39,193 nt of DNA from contig SUUL01000008.1 of NCBI GenBank assembly GCA_015062545.1, positions 1 to 39,193 of the forward strand. The letters are read 5' to 3'. This DNA is from Alphaproteobacteria bacterium (GTDB taxonomy: Bacteria > Pseudomonadota > Alphaproteobacteria > Rs-D84). The position numbers and the translations under genes are program-made. Below are positions 15,620 to 24,101 of this stretch, in pieces. How positions within the stretch are numbered: position 1 is the first letter of the stretch; every line of letters starts with the position of its first letter. The notes under the pieces were generated by a model, which was not told the origin of the DNA, did not search any database, and saw nothing but the letters and a program-made list of their open reading frames with translations.

Positions 15620-16966
15620 TTATTCAATCCAAATCTTGGCAGATGTCGTTGACGTTGCAGAACCCGCAGGTACCGTACCCCACTCTGCAACACCGGCGGT
15701 TGTTGCATTGGCGGTCGCAACATTAATCGAGTTATCTAAATCTGAAATGGTAACATTTGTCCCCGCAGTCAGTTTATTCTCTTCAATCTCGTTTTTCATA
15801 TATTCAACACTGGGAACGATCCTCCCTGCCTCATCAGAGGTCGCAGAATCTGCCCAGTTTAAACTCTGATCATCCGCATCAAGAAGTTCATCATCATCAT
15901 CCACCACCCAAACAACACCTGGAACAGGAACGCCGTTCAAACCATCGGGTGTCGCAAAGGGAATACCTATAACACCATCCTCAATAATAGGACCATAAGC
16001 ATCTTCTTCCCCGTCACGAGAAAATGTCAGTTCCGCGGCAGTCAAAAAATCTACCCCTGTCACTACGCCAGGCTCACGAGCATATGGGTCAGCTCCTAAA
16101 TTCATCCTAGCAAAACTTGCCAACGGGGGGGTATTCGCCGCAATCGCATCTTTCATATACGAAACATTCGGAACCAGCGCATCCATCAAATAGTCATAAT
16201 CTTCACTCATGTTGTTATAATCATCTTCACGAGACGCAATATAAACAGCACCAGGGGCCATTTCCAGACCATGATCCACCACGTCCCTATACGTAGGCGC
16301 AACCGGCAACAAAGACGCTGCAATTCTGCTGACTGCTTTTACCTGGCCACTTGAATTAACATACACAGGTTTACTTGTATCTCCCGCCGCATTCGGTTTA
16401 TTCGCCGCAATCTCGCCTTTCATATACTTAACGGTTGGAACTACCGACCCTGCATCACCAGCTGCATCAAGATTTGCCATCTCTTCTGACATACTTAACG
16501 AAGATTCATATTCATCATCATTACCCGCCACCCAAACAACACCAGCTACAGGCATAGGCACACTTTCCTGATTTTCAGCCATTGCGTAAGGGATAACTAT
16601 AGTACCATCGCTACGTATTCCAGGACCATAACCATACTGGTCAAAGCCATCTCCATAATAATACATCTCCGCATCAGACGCATATCTTATTCCACCTACC
16701 ATACCTAGTTCTGATTCTGCACTATCCCAATAATCTACTGCGGGGTAAAATTCTGCAACTGGTAACAAAGAACTTGCAATCGCAGTTACCGCGGCGGCTT
16801 TGCCATCATTATCAATATAGACAGGCGTACTTGTATTACCCGCTGCAGGCAACTTTTCATCCACATATTCATCCACATATTTTGTTGATGCAATATCGGC
16901 ATGGACGGCACCTGTGGCAAACAACGCAAACACAGAAATTGCAAGCACAAAGTTCTTCTTTATCAT
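15620..16966 (-). CDS. Secreted fibre-like repeat protein (cluster member 1)
   Basis: This 448-residue protein has a signal peptide (MIKKNFVLAISVFALFATG, cut near VHA) followed by DIASTKYVDEYVDEK. That is the ASTKYVD-type motif shared across this cluster and also seen in phage tail-fibre and fibre-like surface proteins. Internal repeats are clear: PVYIDNDGKAAAV / PVYVNSSGQVKAV, SSLLPVAEF / ASLLPVAPT, and three versions of VPxVxYMKxxIxxN. The region between repeats is acidic. It ends GSATSTTSAKIWIE without an outer-membrane anchor. A longer open frame starts at 17146, but the ATG at 16966 gives the signal peptide, has GGTGGGG upstream and a promoter. Function is unknown. A cell-surface or secreted role is inferred. 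Confidence 0.75.
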   Translation of the reverse strand: MIKKNFVLAISVFALFATGAVHADIASTKYVDEYVDEKLPAAGNTSTPVYIDNDGKAAAVTAIASSLLPVAEFYPAVDYWDSAESELGMVGGIRYASDAEMYYYGDGFDQYGYGPGIRSDGTIVIPYAMAENQESVPMPVAGVVWVAGNDDEYESSLSMSEEMANLDAAGDAGSVVPTVKYMKGEIAANKPNAAGDTSKPVYVNSSGQVKAVSRIAASLLPVAPTYRDVVDHGLEMAPGAVYIASREDDYNNMSEDYDYLMDALVPNVSYMKDAIAANTPPLASFARMNLGADPYAREPGVVTGVDFLTAAELTFSRDGEEDAYGPIIEDGVIGIPFATPDGLNGVPVPGVVWVVDDDDELLDADDQSLNWADSATSDEAGRIVPSVEYMKNEIEENKLTAGTNVTISDLDNSINVATANATTAGVAEWGTVPAGSATSTTSAKIWIE

Positions 16967-17011
16967 TCTGAAACCCCACCAATAAAATAATTCTCTGTTT
17001 TGTTTATATGC

Positions 17012-17041
17012 ATTATACCGATTTTGCCCGTCCCCACACAA
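17012..17041 (-). promoter_or_regulatory. Promoter of the 15620-16966 gene
   Basis: TTGTGT (17036-17041) and TATAAT (17012-17017) are 18 bases apart on the minus strand, about 45 bases before the start codon. A terminator of the preceding gene lies further upstream, so this gene is its own unit. Confidence 0.55.
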
Positions 17042-17111
17042 GAACAAAATAACACATATTGTAAAAATTCCAAAAAAACACCCTTGACTTGAAATTTTTA
17101 TAATACGGCCA

Positions 17112-17152
17112 CTAAAAAATTTTTGGGATGGGCGGTTTCCCCCCACCCCAAA
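17112..17152 (-). terminator. Intrinsic terminator of the 17173-17892 gene
   Basis: TTTGGGATGGG (17122-17132) pairs with CCCACCCCAAA (17142-17152), 11 pairs including one wobble. In the minus-strand direction a T-run follows. Confidence 0.8.
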
Positions 17153-17172
17153 TATTCATACCCCAACGGGAT

Positions 17173-17892
17173 CTATTCTGCAACTGCAGGTGTCACAGGA
17201 GGGATTTTACCTTCAACAGCTGTTGAACCGCTAATCAATTCCCATGCCAATTTACCATCACGTGCAACCATTGCACATTCCGCATTTTCTTCTTTGCATT
17301 TCGTAGGCAATGTATCAATCAAATTAATCCATCCGGCGTTTGAACCAATCTGATAATCCGCATCTGATTTGTCTTGCGCCGCTGCCGCCGCCGCTTTTGC
17401 TTCATTAATACCTATTTCAGCAGCAGTCTTATTTGAATTTACAGTCGATGTCAACGTGCTAACCGCTGAACTCAATCCCGCAGCAGCACCTGCCACAGCT
17501 GAAACTTCCGCATCTACATAATTAACAGACGCATAATATTTGGCCTGTTCTTCCGGAGATTTATCTTCCCAATCTTCAGGTTTTTCTTCTAACTTATTCG
17601 CGACATCTTCTTTATTAGTTATCGCAGTATATACAGCTTTTGATGTAGGTGCATTTCCATCAGTAGATTTTTCAGAAACTGTTGTATCAAACGCAACCTT
17701 CTGTGATGCAACTTTACCATCTGTTTCATTCACAAACGCAACATAGCTACCTTCAACACGCTGTTCTGTTACATCCAAATTATCAATTTCATCACCTATT
17801 TTACCAACTACATATTTTGTTGATGCAATATCTGCGTGTGCCGCGGAAACCGCCATCATCGCAACCAAAGATGCTGTTAATATTTTTTTCAT
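17173..17892 (-). CDS. Secreted fibre-like protein with C-terminal Cys pair (cluster member 2)
   Basis: This 239-residue protein has a signal peptide (MKKILTASLVAMMAVSAAHA) followed by DIASTKYVVGKIGDEIDN. The middle is Ala-rich and helical with a coiled-coil look (AAGLSSAVSTLTSTVNSN, then AKAAAAAAQDKSDADY). It shares a 238-base block with the next gene. The C-terminus has LPTKCKEENAECAMVARDG followed by KLAWELIS, a C-x6-C ... W pattern repeated in members 3 and 4. It ends with a Pro/Val-rich tail. GGAAAG precedes the ATG at 17892, so the upstream extension to 17955 is not needed. No membrane anchor is seen. Function is unknown. Confidence 0.75.
   Translation of the reverse strand: MKKILTASLVAMMAVSAAHADIASTKYVVGKIGDEIDNLDVTEQRVEGSYVAFVNETDGKVASQKVAFDTTVSEKSTDGNAPTSKAVYTAITNKEDVANKLEEKPEDWEDKSPEEQAKYYASVNYVDAEVSAVAGAAAGLSSAVSTLTSTVNSNKTAAEIGINEAKAAAAAAQDKSDADYQIGSNAGWINLIDTLPTKCKEENAECAMVARDGKLAWELISGSTAVEGKIPPVTPAVAE
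17376..17613 (-). repeat. 238-base duplicated block, copy in member 2
   Basis: This block matches 18333-18570 at almost every base and has exactly the same length. It encodes the stretch from KEDVANKLEEKPE through GINEAKAAAAAAQ. Flanking sequence diverges sharply on both sides, suggesting recent copying or gene conversion between the two genes. Confidence 0.85.
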
Positions 17893-17961
17893 TTTTCTTT
17901 CCTTTCTTTCGTTTTGGTCTGTTTTGCGTGTGGGAATGGGATCACCACCCCACACTAATTA

Positions 17962-19185
17962 TTATTTGTTTGGATTAGCATCCTTTGTGGCCAAAGTAAC
18001 TGGTGTACCTGCTGGCACTGTTTCTTCATCAAAGTCACGTTCAATAACTTCCCAAACAAAATTTGTACCATTGGTTGTCAACGCACAATACTTGGTTGGT
18101 TCTGAACATTCCATTGGAACACGTGAAATGCTCTGCAATGCCAAGGCAGCAATGCTGTTATCTGTATATGTCGCAGCTGTTGCTTCTGCACCAGACTTCG
18201 CATTTGCAATCGCCGTTGTGTTTTCACCCTTGAACGTGGTCATTTCTTCTTCTGATACATAAGTCACATTCAGATTATCAATCGCAGTTTTGTTTGATTT
18301 GGACAAAGCATCAGCCGCATCTGCAGTTGTCTGCGCCGCTGCCGCCGCCGCTTTTGCTTCATTAATACCTGTTTCAGCAGCAGTCTTATTTGAACTTACA
18401 GTCGATGTCAACGTGCTAACCGTTGAACTCAACCCCGCAGCAGCACCTGCCACAGCTGAAACTTCCGCATCTACATAATTAACAGATGCATAATATTTGG
18501 CCTGTTCTTCCGGAGATAAAGTATCCCAATTTTCAGGCTTTTCTTCTAACTTATTCGCGACATCTTCTTTTAATCCCAATGCTGTATTCATATCTGCTGT
18601 GGTTGTGTAGTTTTCAAAATTATTTGCATTTGCTGTAATCTGTGTCTGCAGTCCTCGGTCTGCTGTCTGATACGCAGTTGTAATGGCCGTTTCCCTGCCA
18701 TCTGTATAAGTCTTTGCAGCGGCGATTGCATCAGTTTCAGCTGTATCTGCATACTGATTCGAACGTGCCACTTCACTGGCGATTGCATCTGCAATTTGCT
18801 TCTTGACAGAACCTCCTTCAGTTGCTGCACCATTCAATGTATTAACAGTTGTTTGCAAAGTTTCCAAACTGCCAGACGTTGCAATACCAGTCAAACCCAA
18901 TGTACTGGTTTCTGCATCCCACGTCAAAACCCCACCGGTAACATTCAGTGTGTTTTGTTTTTTGCCCAATTCGGTATCAACATACGTTTTGTCTGCTTTT
19001 AATGCCACAGCCGCATCATTGTCTGTTTTATATCCAGCCAAATCTTGTGAAACAGTGTTAATAGATTCAGTCACAGTCTTAATTTGACCTGTAACATAGC
19101 CCTTGGATGCCACAGCCGCATCAGCAGCATTCACAGCAACCAAACCCATCAAAACGGAGAAAATTCCGGCAGTTAATTTTTTCAT
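17962..19185 (-). CDS. Secreted coiled-coil fibre-like protein (cluster member 3)
   Basis: This 407-residue protein begins with a signal peptide (MKKLTAGIFSVLMGLVAVNA) and AAVASKGYVTGQIKTVTES, the cluster's ASxxYV motif. Long helical stretches rich in Ala, Thr and Asn follow, with several 'AxxYxD' elements (ASEVARSNQYADTAETD, AAKTYTDGRE). The 238-base block shared with member 2 lies in the middle. It ends with VPMECSEPTKYCALTTNG and FVWEVIE, the C-x6-C ... W pattern. It resembles the stalk of trimeric adhesins but has no YadA-type anchor. AAGGAAAGGG precedes the ATG. It is 69 bases upstream of member 2 and could share its transcript. Confidence 0.75.
   Translation of the reverse strand: MKKLTAGIFSVLMGLVAVNAADAAVASKGYVTGQIKTVTESINTVSQDLAGYKTDNDAAVALKADKTYVDTELGKKQNTLNVTGGVLTWDAETSTLGLTGIATSGSLETLQTTVNTLNGAATEGGSVKKQIADAIASEVARSNQYADTAETDAIAAAKTYTDGRETAITTAYQTADRGLQTQITANANNFENYTTTADMNTALGLKEDVANKLEEKPENWDTLSPEEQAKYYASVNYVDAEVSAVAGAAAGLSSTVSTLTSTVSSNKTAAETGINEAKAAAAAAQTTADAADALSKSNKTAIDNLNVTYVSEEEMTTFKGENTTAIANAKSGAEATAATYTDNSIAALALQSISRVPMECSEPTKYCALTTNGTNFVWEVIERDFDEETVPAGTPVTLATKDANPNK
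18333..18570 (-). repeat. 238-base duplicated block, copy in member 3
   Basis: Partner of 17376-17613. Differences are scattered single bases plus a small patch around the LSPEEQ/KSPEEQ codons. Confidence 0.85.
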
Positions 19186-19230
19186 TTTATTCCCTTTCCT
19201 TCGGTTATTTTTATTTTATCATTTTTCGTC

Positions 19231-19267
19231 ATGGTGTGTAAAGGGTATTTTTTCATTTACACACCAT
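19231..19267. promoter_or_regulatory. 12-bp inverted repeat between members 4 and 3
   Basis: ATGGTGTGTAAA (19231-19242) and TTTACACACCAT (19256-19267) are perfect inverse copies with a 13-base loop. It lies just after the stop codon of member 4 and about 46 bases before the start of member 3. There is no strong T-tract in the direction of transcription, so it may be an mRNA-stabilising or regulatory hairpin rather than a clean terminator. Confidence 0.55.
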
Positions 19268-19279
19268 TGACATTATTTA

Positions 19280-20416
19280 TTACGCCTGTACTGGTTCTTC
19301 AACAGGTTCTGTCAGGTTAATCCATTGTACTTGACCACCCATGATACCCAATACACAGTTTCCATTTGCCTGTTTGCATACTTCTGGCATCGAGATTTTA
19401 TTTGCCAATTCTGAAACAGCCGTATCATAAGATGATACTTTTTCCGCTGTGATACCAGAATTTGTTGCCGACAACTGATTTGCATTCAAGGTATCTTGCT
19501 TTTGTGCAATTGCCGCAGCATTAGTCGCGATTGCTGATGTATTTGTTGCAACCTGACCATTTGCCAAATTTGTTACCTTCTGTTCAGCTGCCGCCTGTGC
19601 CGCAGAAATTTCACCCTGCAATTCAGATTTCAAGGTCGCATCCAAGCCAGCTGCAACACCAACTTTTTCATATGTTGTGTCCAAATTTAATGCAGTAATT
19701 TGCTGATCTGCATAATCTTTTGCAGCCTGTTCTGCATCTGCAATCGCATTTGCTGCATCTGATTTGTTAGTTGCAACAGTCTGTGTCAATGTTGAAACAA
19801 CGCCTTCCAACGCATCAACTTCACCCTGTGCATCTGTACCCGCCTTTTTGGCATCTGCAATCGCCGCAGTCACATCGCTCGTAGTACCCAAAGCGGTCAC
19901 AATACCATCAACAACAGATTTATCAGCCTTTTTTGCCAATTCTGTATCAACATAATCAGTCTTTGCATAACCACCCAAGTTAATATTACCGCCTTCCAAA
20001 CTTGTCAAAGTTTCAGTAATTCTCTGTTCAATCCTGTCATCAGTATATGTTTCTGATTTTGTATAGTAGTTGTCCAAAGCCGCATTATCAACCTTACCAG
20101 CCAACAAAGCATCTGCCGCTTCTTTTGTATAAACATTGCCCGCCAATTCAGTTAACGCAGATTGATCCGCCTTTAATGCAATTGCATCTGCATTAGCTTG
20201 AATCGCGGCATCTGTTGCAGACTTGTTATCTGCAACTGTTTGTGACAATGTTGAAACATTACCTTCCAATGTTGTTACCGCAGCCACATCTGCCTTGTTT
20301 TTCAATTTGCCATCAACATATGCTTGTGATGCAACGTTAATTGCCGCATGTGCACCGGAGACGCCCATCAAGATAGCCGCCATGAAACCGGAAAAAGCAA
20401 TATTTTTTACTTTCAT
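19280..20416 (-). CDS. Secreted fibre-like protein with YTKSE repeat (cluster member 4)
   Basis: This 378-residue protein has a signal peptide (MKVKNIAFSGFMAAILMGVSG) nearly the same as that of member 5, then INVASQAYVDGKLKNK. The body is Ala/Asp-rich helix with heptad-like TLEGNVSTLSQTVADNKS and TLTQTVATNKSDAANA. VYTKEAADALLAGKVD and NYYTKSETYTDDRIE match repeats seen in phage tail fibres. It ends MPEVCKQANGNCVLGIMGG and VQWINLTEP, the C-x6-C ... W pattern of members 2 and 3. AAAGGAAAG precedes the ATG. No outer-membrane anchor is visible. Function is unknown. Confidence 0.75.
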   Translation of the reverse strand: MKVKNIAFSGFMAAILMGVSGAHAAINVASQAYVDGKLKNKADVAAVTTLEGNVSTLSQTVADNKSATDAAIQANADAIALKADQSALTELAGNVYTKEAADALLAGKVDNAALDNYYTKSETYTDDRIEQRITETLTSLEGGNINLGGYAKTDYVDTELAKKADKSVVDGIVTALGTTSDVTAAIADAKKAGTDAQGEVDALEGVVSTLTQTVATNKSDAANAIADAEQAAKDYADQQITALNLDTTYEKVGVAAGLDATLKSELQGEISAAQAAAEQKVTNLANGQVATNTSAIATNAAAIAQKQDTLNANQLSATNSGITAEKVSSYDTAVSELANKISMPEVCKQANGNCVLGIMGGQVQWINLTEPVEEPVQA

Positions 20417-20502
20417 TTTTCTTTCCTTTCGTTTTTATTGCCTTTGGCGCTTATGGCGGTCATCGGCATGGTTAGTTAGTTTTTTTCAATCCGTTTTTAT
20501 TT

Positions 20503-21765
20503 TTAGTTAGAAGACAATGGTAAACCTGTCAGGACGTTTGTTACACCATCTGCACCAACAATTTCAATTGCTGTATAAGAAATGTTTTCACCGTCATTTG
20601 TTACCAAGAAGCTGCCTTCACCCATGGATGCCTTGCTCAAAGAATTTTGCTGCAAGGTTTCAATGTTGCCTTGGGCCGCTTCAATCGCAGCTTCATTTGC
20701 AGATACACGACCTGCCAATGGTGTGTCATCATATGCCGCCGCTTCAATTGCCGCATTCATTTGTGCTGTTGTTGAATAGTCAGCAATATTTGCATTGCCC
20801 AACTGTTCCTGCAATGTATCAATTTCGCTTTCAGCTGTGTCCAAATCACCTGCGATTGTGTCAACACGTGCAGACAACGCAGAAACGTTTGTACCCGCGC
20901 TGGCCAATTCATTCTTCAAGCCTTCAACCGAGTTAGCCACAGACCCAACCGTATCTTTGTCACCATTCAAAACTGCAATTGCTGCTTCGTTTGCATCGGC
21001 TTTGTCAGATACAGCATCAACTGTTCCTTCCAACGCTTCCAAATCAGTCTGTGCAGCCTTGCCTGCAATATCAGCTGTGTTCTGTTGAATCGCAGATGAC
21101 AATGCGCTGTCGTCATATGTATATGTAGAATTGATTTTCAATTCACCGGTTGTTTCATCTGTTGTAATCGAGATGTTTTCCCCAGCAGTCAATTTATCTT
21201 GTTTTGTTTCAGCCAATGCTTTCGCCTCATTCGCCGCAGTTACCGCATTGCCAGCCGCTGTTTCAGCACGACTCGCTGCCGCATCTGCTGTATTTGCAAC
21301 CTCCACTGCTGAATCCGCTGCTTCCTTGGCTGCATTCGCAGTAGATGTCGCTGTTGCTGCTGCATCTTTTGCTTCTTGTGCCGCTGTACCAGCTGCCGTT
21401 GCTGCTTCTTGTGCAGCACCCGCCGTACTTACAGCCTGACCAGCCTGTGTGACTGCATCCGCTGCATCTGAAGATGCTTGATTTGCAACAGATTCAACCG
21501 CTGCAATTGCAGTAGCAATCTGACCACCTTCTGCCAACGCACCAGCAATTTCGCCCGCTACGTCAACTGTGGAACTGATGACACCGCCTTCAATTTTGAT
21601 GCCAGCACCAGCATTGTCTTCATCCAAAAGATCCTGCTTCTTGCCCATTTCTGCAACAACATATTCCTGACTAGCCAATTTATATGCCGCCGCGTCTGCC
21701 GCACCGCATACCCCAGCCAAGATTGCTGCTGCAAATCCTGAGAACGCTATATTTTTTACTTTCAT
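20503..21765 (-). CDS. Secreted Ala-rich coiled-coil protein (cluster member 5)
   Basis: This 420-residue protein starts MKVKNIAFSGFAAAILAGVC, sharing its first eleven residues with member 4 although the codons differ. KLASQEYVVAEMGKKQDLL follows. Residues of about 90-180 are an almost pure Ala-rich helix with many short repeats of the A-A-x-x-A type, then KQDKLTAGENISITTDE, a small beta-like insert like those in trimeric adhesin stalks. Further coiled coil ends in SLSKASMGEGSFLVTNDGE and a beta-like tail instead of the Cys pair. AAGGAAGG precedes the ATG. Function is unknown. Confidence 0.75.
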   Translation of the reverse strand: MKVKNIAFSGFAAAILAGVCGAADAAAYKLASQEYVVAEMGKKQDLLDEDNAGAGIKIEGGVISSTVDVAGEIAGALAEGGQIATAIAAVESVANQASSDAADAVTQAGQAVSTAGAAQEAATAAGTAAQEAKDAAATATSTANAAKEAADSAVEVANTADAAASRAETAAGNAVTAANEAKALAETKQDKLTAGENISITTDETTGELKINSTYTYDDSALSSAIQQNTADIAGKAAQTDLEALEGTVDAVSDKADANEAAIAVLNGDKDTVGSVANSVEGLKNELASAGTNVSALSARVDTIAGDLDTAESEIDTLQEQLGNANIADYSTTAQMNAAIEAAAYDDTPLAGRVSANEAAIEAAQGNIETLQQNSLSKASMGEGSFLVTNDGENISYTAIEIVGADGVTNVLTGLPLSSN

Positions 21766-21819
21766 TTTTTTCCTTCCTTTTTTTGTTTTGGTGCGGTTTT
21801 CGCAACCGTTTGTTAATTA

Positions 21820-23226
21820 TTATAATTTCTGTCCATCAGGTCCGATGATTTCAATAGATACAAATTGTGGCCCTTGTGCGGTCTGCTTGACAAGAACCAT
21901 GTCCCCAACCGCCAAATCATCCACAGACGAAACATCAACATCAGATGCCGCAATCTTGTCTTTATACGCCAGCGCCCCCAATGTTTCACCACCGGTTATA
22001 CCCTGAATCTGGTTTTCCAAATCTTTTTTGACATCCGCCAACGCCGCCTGTGTTGCATGCGTACCAGATACTTGTTTCAAGCCTTCAATCTCTTCGGTGT
22101 TCAAATTCGTCAAACGCGACACATCGCCCAACGCCGCCTGTGTTGCAAATGTGGCATCTGTTTCACCCTTGGTATAATACTGTGTAGCATCAAAATTACC
22201 CGCCGCTTCAATCAAATCATCAACTTCGGATTTGGTGTAATAATTCGCCAAATCATCCACAGTTAAAAATGCATCCAACGAATTTTTCAATTTCTGTACA
22301 GCATCCTTGACAATCATATTATCCGAATTCAATGCCGCAACTGTCGTTTGCAATGCCAAAATATCATCAGCATTCTTCTTGTCAGATACCAATAACTTCT
22401 CAACATCTGCCTTGACAGCCACCAATTCCGCAGCACTTGCCGAATCGCCCATGTCATTCAACGCATCAATCGCCGCCTGCAACTGACCATCGGTCGCCGT
22501 CAACTGCGCAACCGCCGAATCCAAATCTGCCACCAACGCATAACCCGTCAATTCGTCACGTGTAACATAGTTATCTAAAACAACCTGATTAATCTTTTCT
22601 TCCAAAGCCGCCAAAGCATCCACACCGGCAAATTCTTTGTTCAAATCATATTCGGTTTTTACTTCCTTGCCACCAACAATTTTATAAACCGTCAAAATAC
22701 CTGCATCATATAATACACCTGAAACCGTACCCGCAGTCAACAAAGCCAGATCTGATTTCAATTTTTCAATATTTAATTCAGCTGCCTCTATACGACCAGA
22801 ATCATAAGAACCATCACCATCATATCCCAAATGCTGTTCCAAAATCCTGATACGTTCTTGCAAATTACCGTTATTAGCCGATTGCCCTGGCTTGGTCGTA
22901 CCAGTTGCCGCGCCCCCCAAAGACGCACTGCCCGCCAAATACTTACCAATCGACAAACGTGGCACCGCAGACGTACGCGTTGATGTCACCACATCACCAG
23001 TTGACGATGCAGCACCCCCCACACGCGTATTACCGCGCACCGCACTAATCGCAGAACTGCCCGCATCCGCCCCAGTTGCCTTGGCAGATGCCGCATTTGA
23101 TGCACTGGAATATGTGCCAACACCACCCAAAGCACGCACCGCAGGCGCAGAAAAAGCCGGTGCAGAAAAAGCCGCACAAAGCACGCAGGCGATGGATAAC
23201 GTTGATATTTTCAGCTCAGTTTTCAT
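21820..23226 (-). CDS. Secreted fibre-like protein with YTKSE repeats (cluster member 6)
   Basis: This 468-residue protein has a signal peptide (MKTELKISTLSIACVLCAAF, cut near FSA) and a low-complexity Ser/Ala/Gly segment to about residue 120. Coiled coil follows, with NLQERIRILEQHLGYDGDG and repeated DxYVTRDELTGY, YYTKSEVDDLIEAAG and YYTKGETDATF units, typical of tail-fibre-like chains. It ends MVLVKQTAQGPQFVSIEIIG, similar to the tail of member 5. A promoter with TTGACC lies upstream. It sits between the outer-membrane barrel gene and member 5, so it may be the first gene of the fibre group. Function is unknown. Confidence 0.75.
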   Translation of the reverse strand: MKTELKISTLSIACVLCAAFSAPAFSAPAVRALGGVGTYSSASNAASAKATGADAGSSAISAVRGNTRVGGAASSTGDVVTSTRTSAVPRLSIGKYLAGSASLGGAATGTTKPGQSANNGNLQERIRILEQHLGYDGDGSYDSGRIEAAELNIEKLKSDLALLTAGTVSGVLYDAGILTVYKIVGGKEVKTEYDLNKEFAGVDALAALEEKINQVVLDNYVTRDELTGYALVADLDSAVAQLTATDGQLQAAIDALNDMGDSASAAELVAVKADVEKLLVSDKKNADDILALQTTVAALNSDNMIVKDAVQKLKNSLDAFLTVDDLANYYTKSEVDDLIEAAGNFDATQYYTKGETDATFATQAALGDVSRLTNLNTEEIEGLKQVSGTHATQAALADVKKDLENQIQGITGGETLGALAYKDKIAASDVDVSSVDDLAVGDMVLVKQTAQGPQFVSIEIIGPDGQKL

Positions 23227-23247
23227 CAGATCTCTCTACTGTTGTTT

Positions 23248-23277
23248 AGTTTATCATATTTCGCGAATCGGGGTCAA
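23248..23277 (-). promoter_or_regulatory. Promoter of the 21820-23226 gene
   Basis: TTGACC (23272-23277) and TAAACT (23248-23253) are separated by 18 bases on the minus strand, about 20 bases before the start codon. Confidence 0.5.
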
Positions 23278-23305
23278 TACCTTTTTCTTAACTTTCCTAA
23301 AAAAA

Positions 23306-24031
23306 TTAAAATTCGTATCTTAACCCAACCGATATCGAGTTATCTAAAATCAACCCGATTTCGTTACTTATCGTATATTCGGCACCGTCATCCAATGCGA
23401 CAAATTTACGACTATGATCTGGCCCCCACAGCATCGCCAAGCGATATCTCAGATCCAATAACAAATTCTGGTCCAAATGATAAGACCAGCCCCCCATCAA
23501 ACCAAACATTGGCGAAATTGTGCGTTCTGCACTGCCACTGTCGGTAAAGAATACACTTTGAATATCTGTCTTTGGCAGTGCAAATCCCAACCCCGCACCA
23601 GCATACAAACCATTGGTAAAGTCATAATATCCATTTACCATAACATACGGCACGGTCAATTTGAATGTGGTACCGCCTTCTTCTTCTTCATATTGCCCCA
23701 TTAAACCAGCTTCGATTTCACCGCGCCAAAAATATTTATACGTATGTCCAACAAACGCACTGCCGCCAAAGACCATTTCCGAAAAAGATTCATCTTCCAA
23801 TTCTGGCTCACCTGCCAAAGTTGGTGCAGACGTACTGGATTTATTTGTCCAACTCATCAAATTCATGTCAAAACGACCGCCCATATACCACCAACCAGCA
23901 TCGCCACGATCTGTATAATCGTATGTAACCTTGTAACTGCCATCATTTGTGCGCGTTAAATGACTGGGTGCTGCATTTGCCCCCCCAATCGCAAACACTA
24001 CCAAAGCCGCAATAGACACTAATTTTTTCAT
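23306..24031 (-). CDS. Outer-membrane beta-barrel protein (OmpA-like/Opa-like small porin)
   Basis: This 241-residue protein has a signal peptide (MKKLVSIAALVVFAIGGANA) and alternating beta-strands such as GYYDFTNGLYAGAGLGFALP, HTYKYFWRGEIEAGLMGQY and LLLDLRYRLAMLW. It ends SVGLRYEF, with the C-terminal Phe recognised by the BAM insertion machinery. The size suggests an 8- to 10-strand barrel. GGAGGGG lies 8 nt before the ATG at 24031, and a TTGGAA-TATAAT promoter is further up. Its position directly upstream of six secreted fibre-like genes makes it a possible surface partner, but this is inference only. Confidence 0.8.
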   Translation of the reverse strand: MKKLVSIAALVVFAIGGANAAPSHLTRTNDGSYKVTYDYTDRGDAGWWYMGGRFDMNLMSWTNKSSTSAPTLAGEPELEDESFSEMVFGGSAFVGHTYKYFWRGEIEAGLMGQYEEEEGGTTFKLTVPYVMVNGYYDFTNGLYAGAGLGFALPKTDIQSVFFTDSGSAERTISPMFGLMGGWSYHLDQNLLLDLRYRLAMLWGPDHSRKFVALDDGAEYTISNEIGLILDNSISVGLRYEF

Positions 24032-24056
24032 GATAAACCCCTCCAATTTTTCCTAT

Positions 24057-24085
24057 ATTATACCACAAAAACACCCCCTTTCCAA
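24057..24085 (-). promoter_or_regulatory. Promoter of the outer-membrane barrel gene
   Basis: TTGGAA (24080-24085) and a perfect TATAAT (24057-24062) are 17 bases apart on the minus strand. The predicted start leaves a short leader that includes the GGAGGGG site. It is back to back with the pal promoter. Confidence 0.6.
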
Positions 24086-24101
24086 ATCATAAAATCAAAG
24101 A

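Noticed and set aside
15620-23226. Trimeric autotransporter adhesins
   Set aside because: Stalk-like sequence is present, but none of the six proteins ends in the four-strand YadA membrane anchor.
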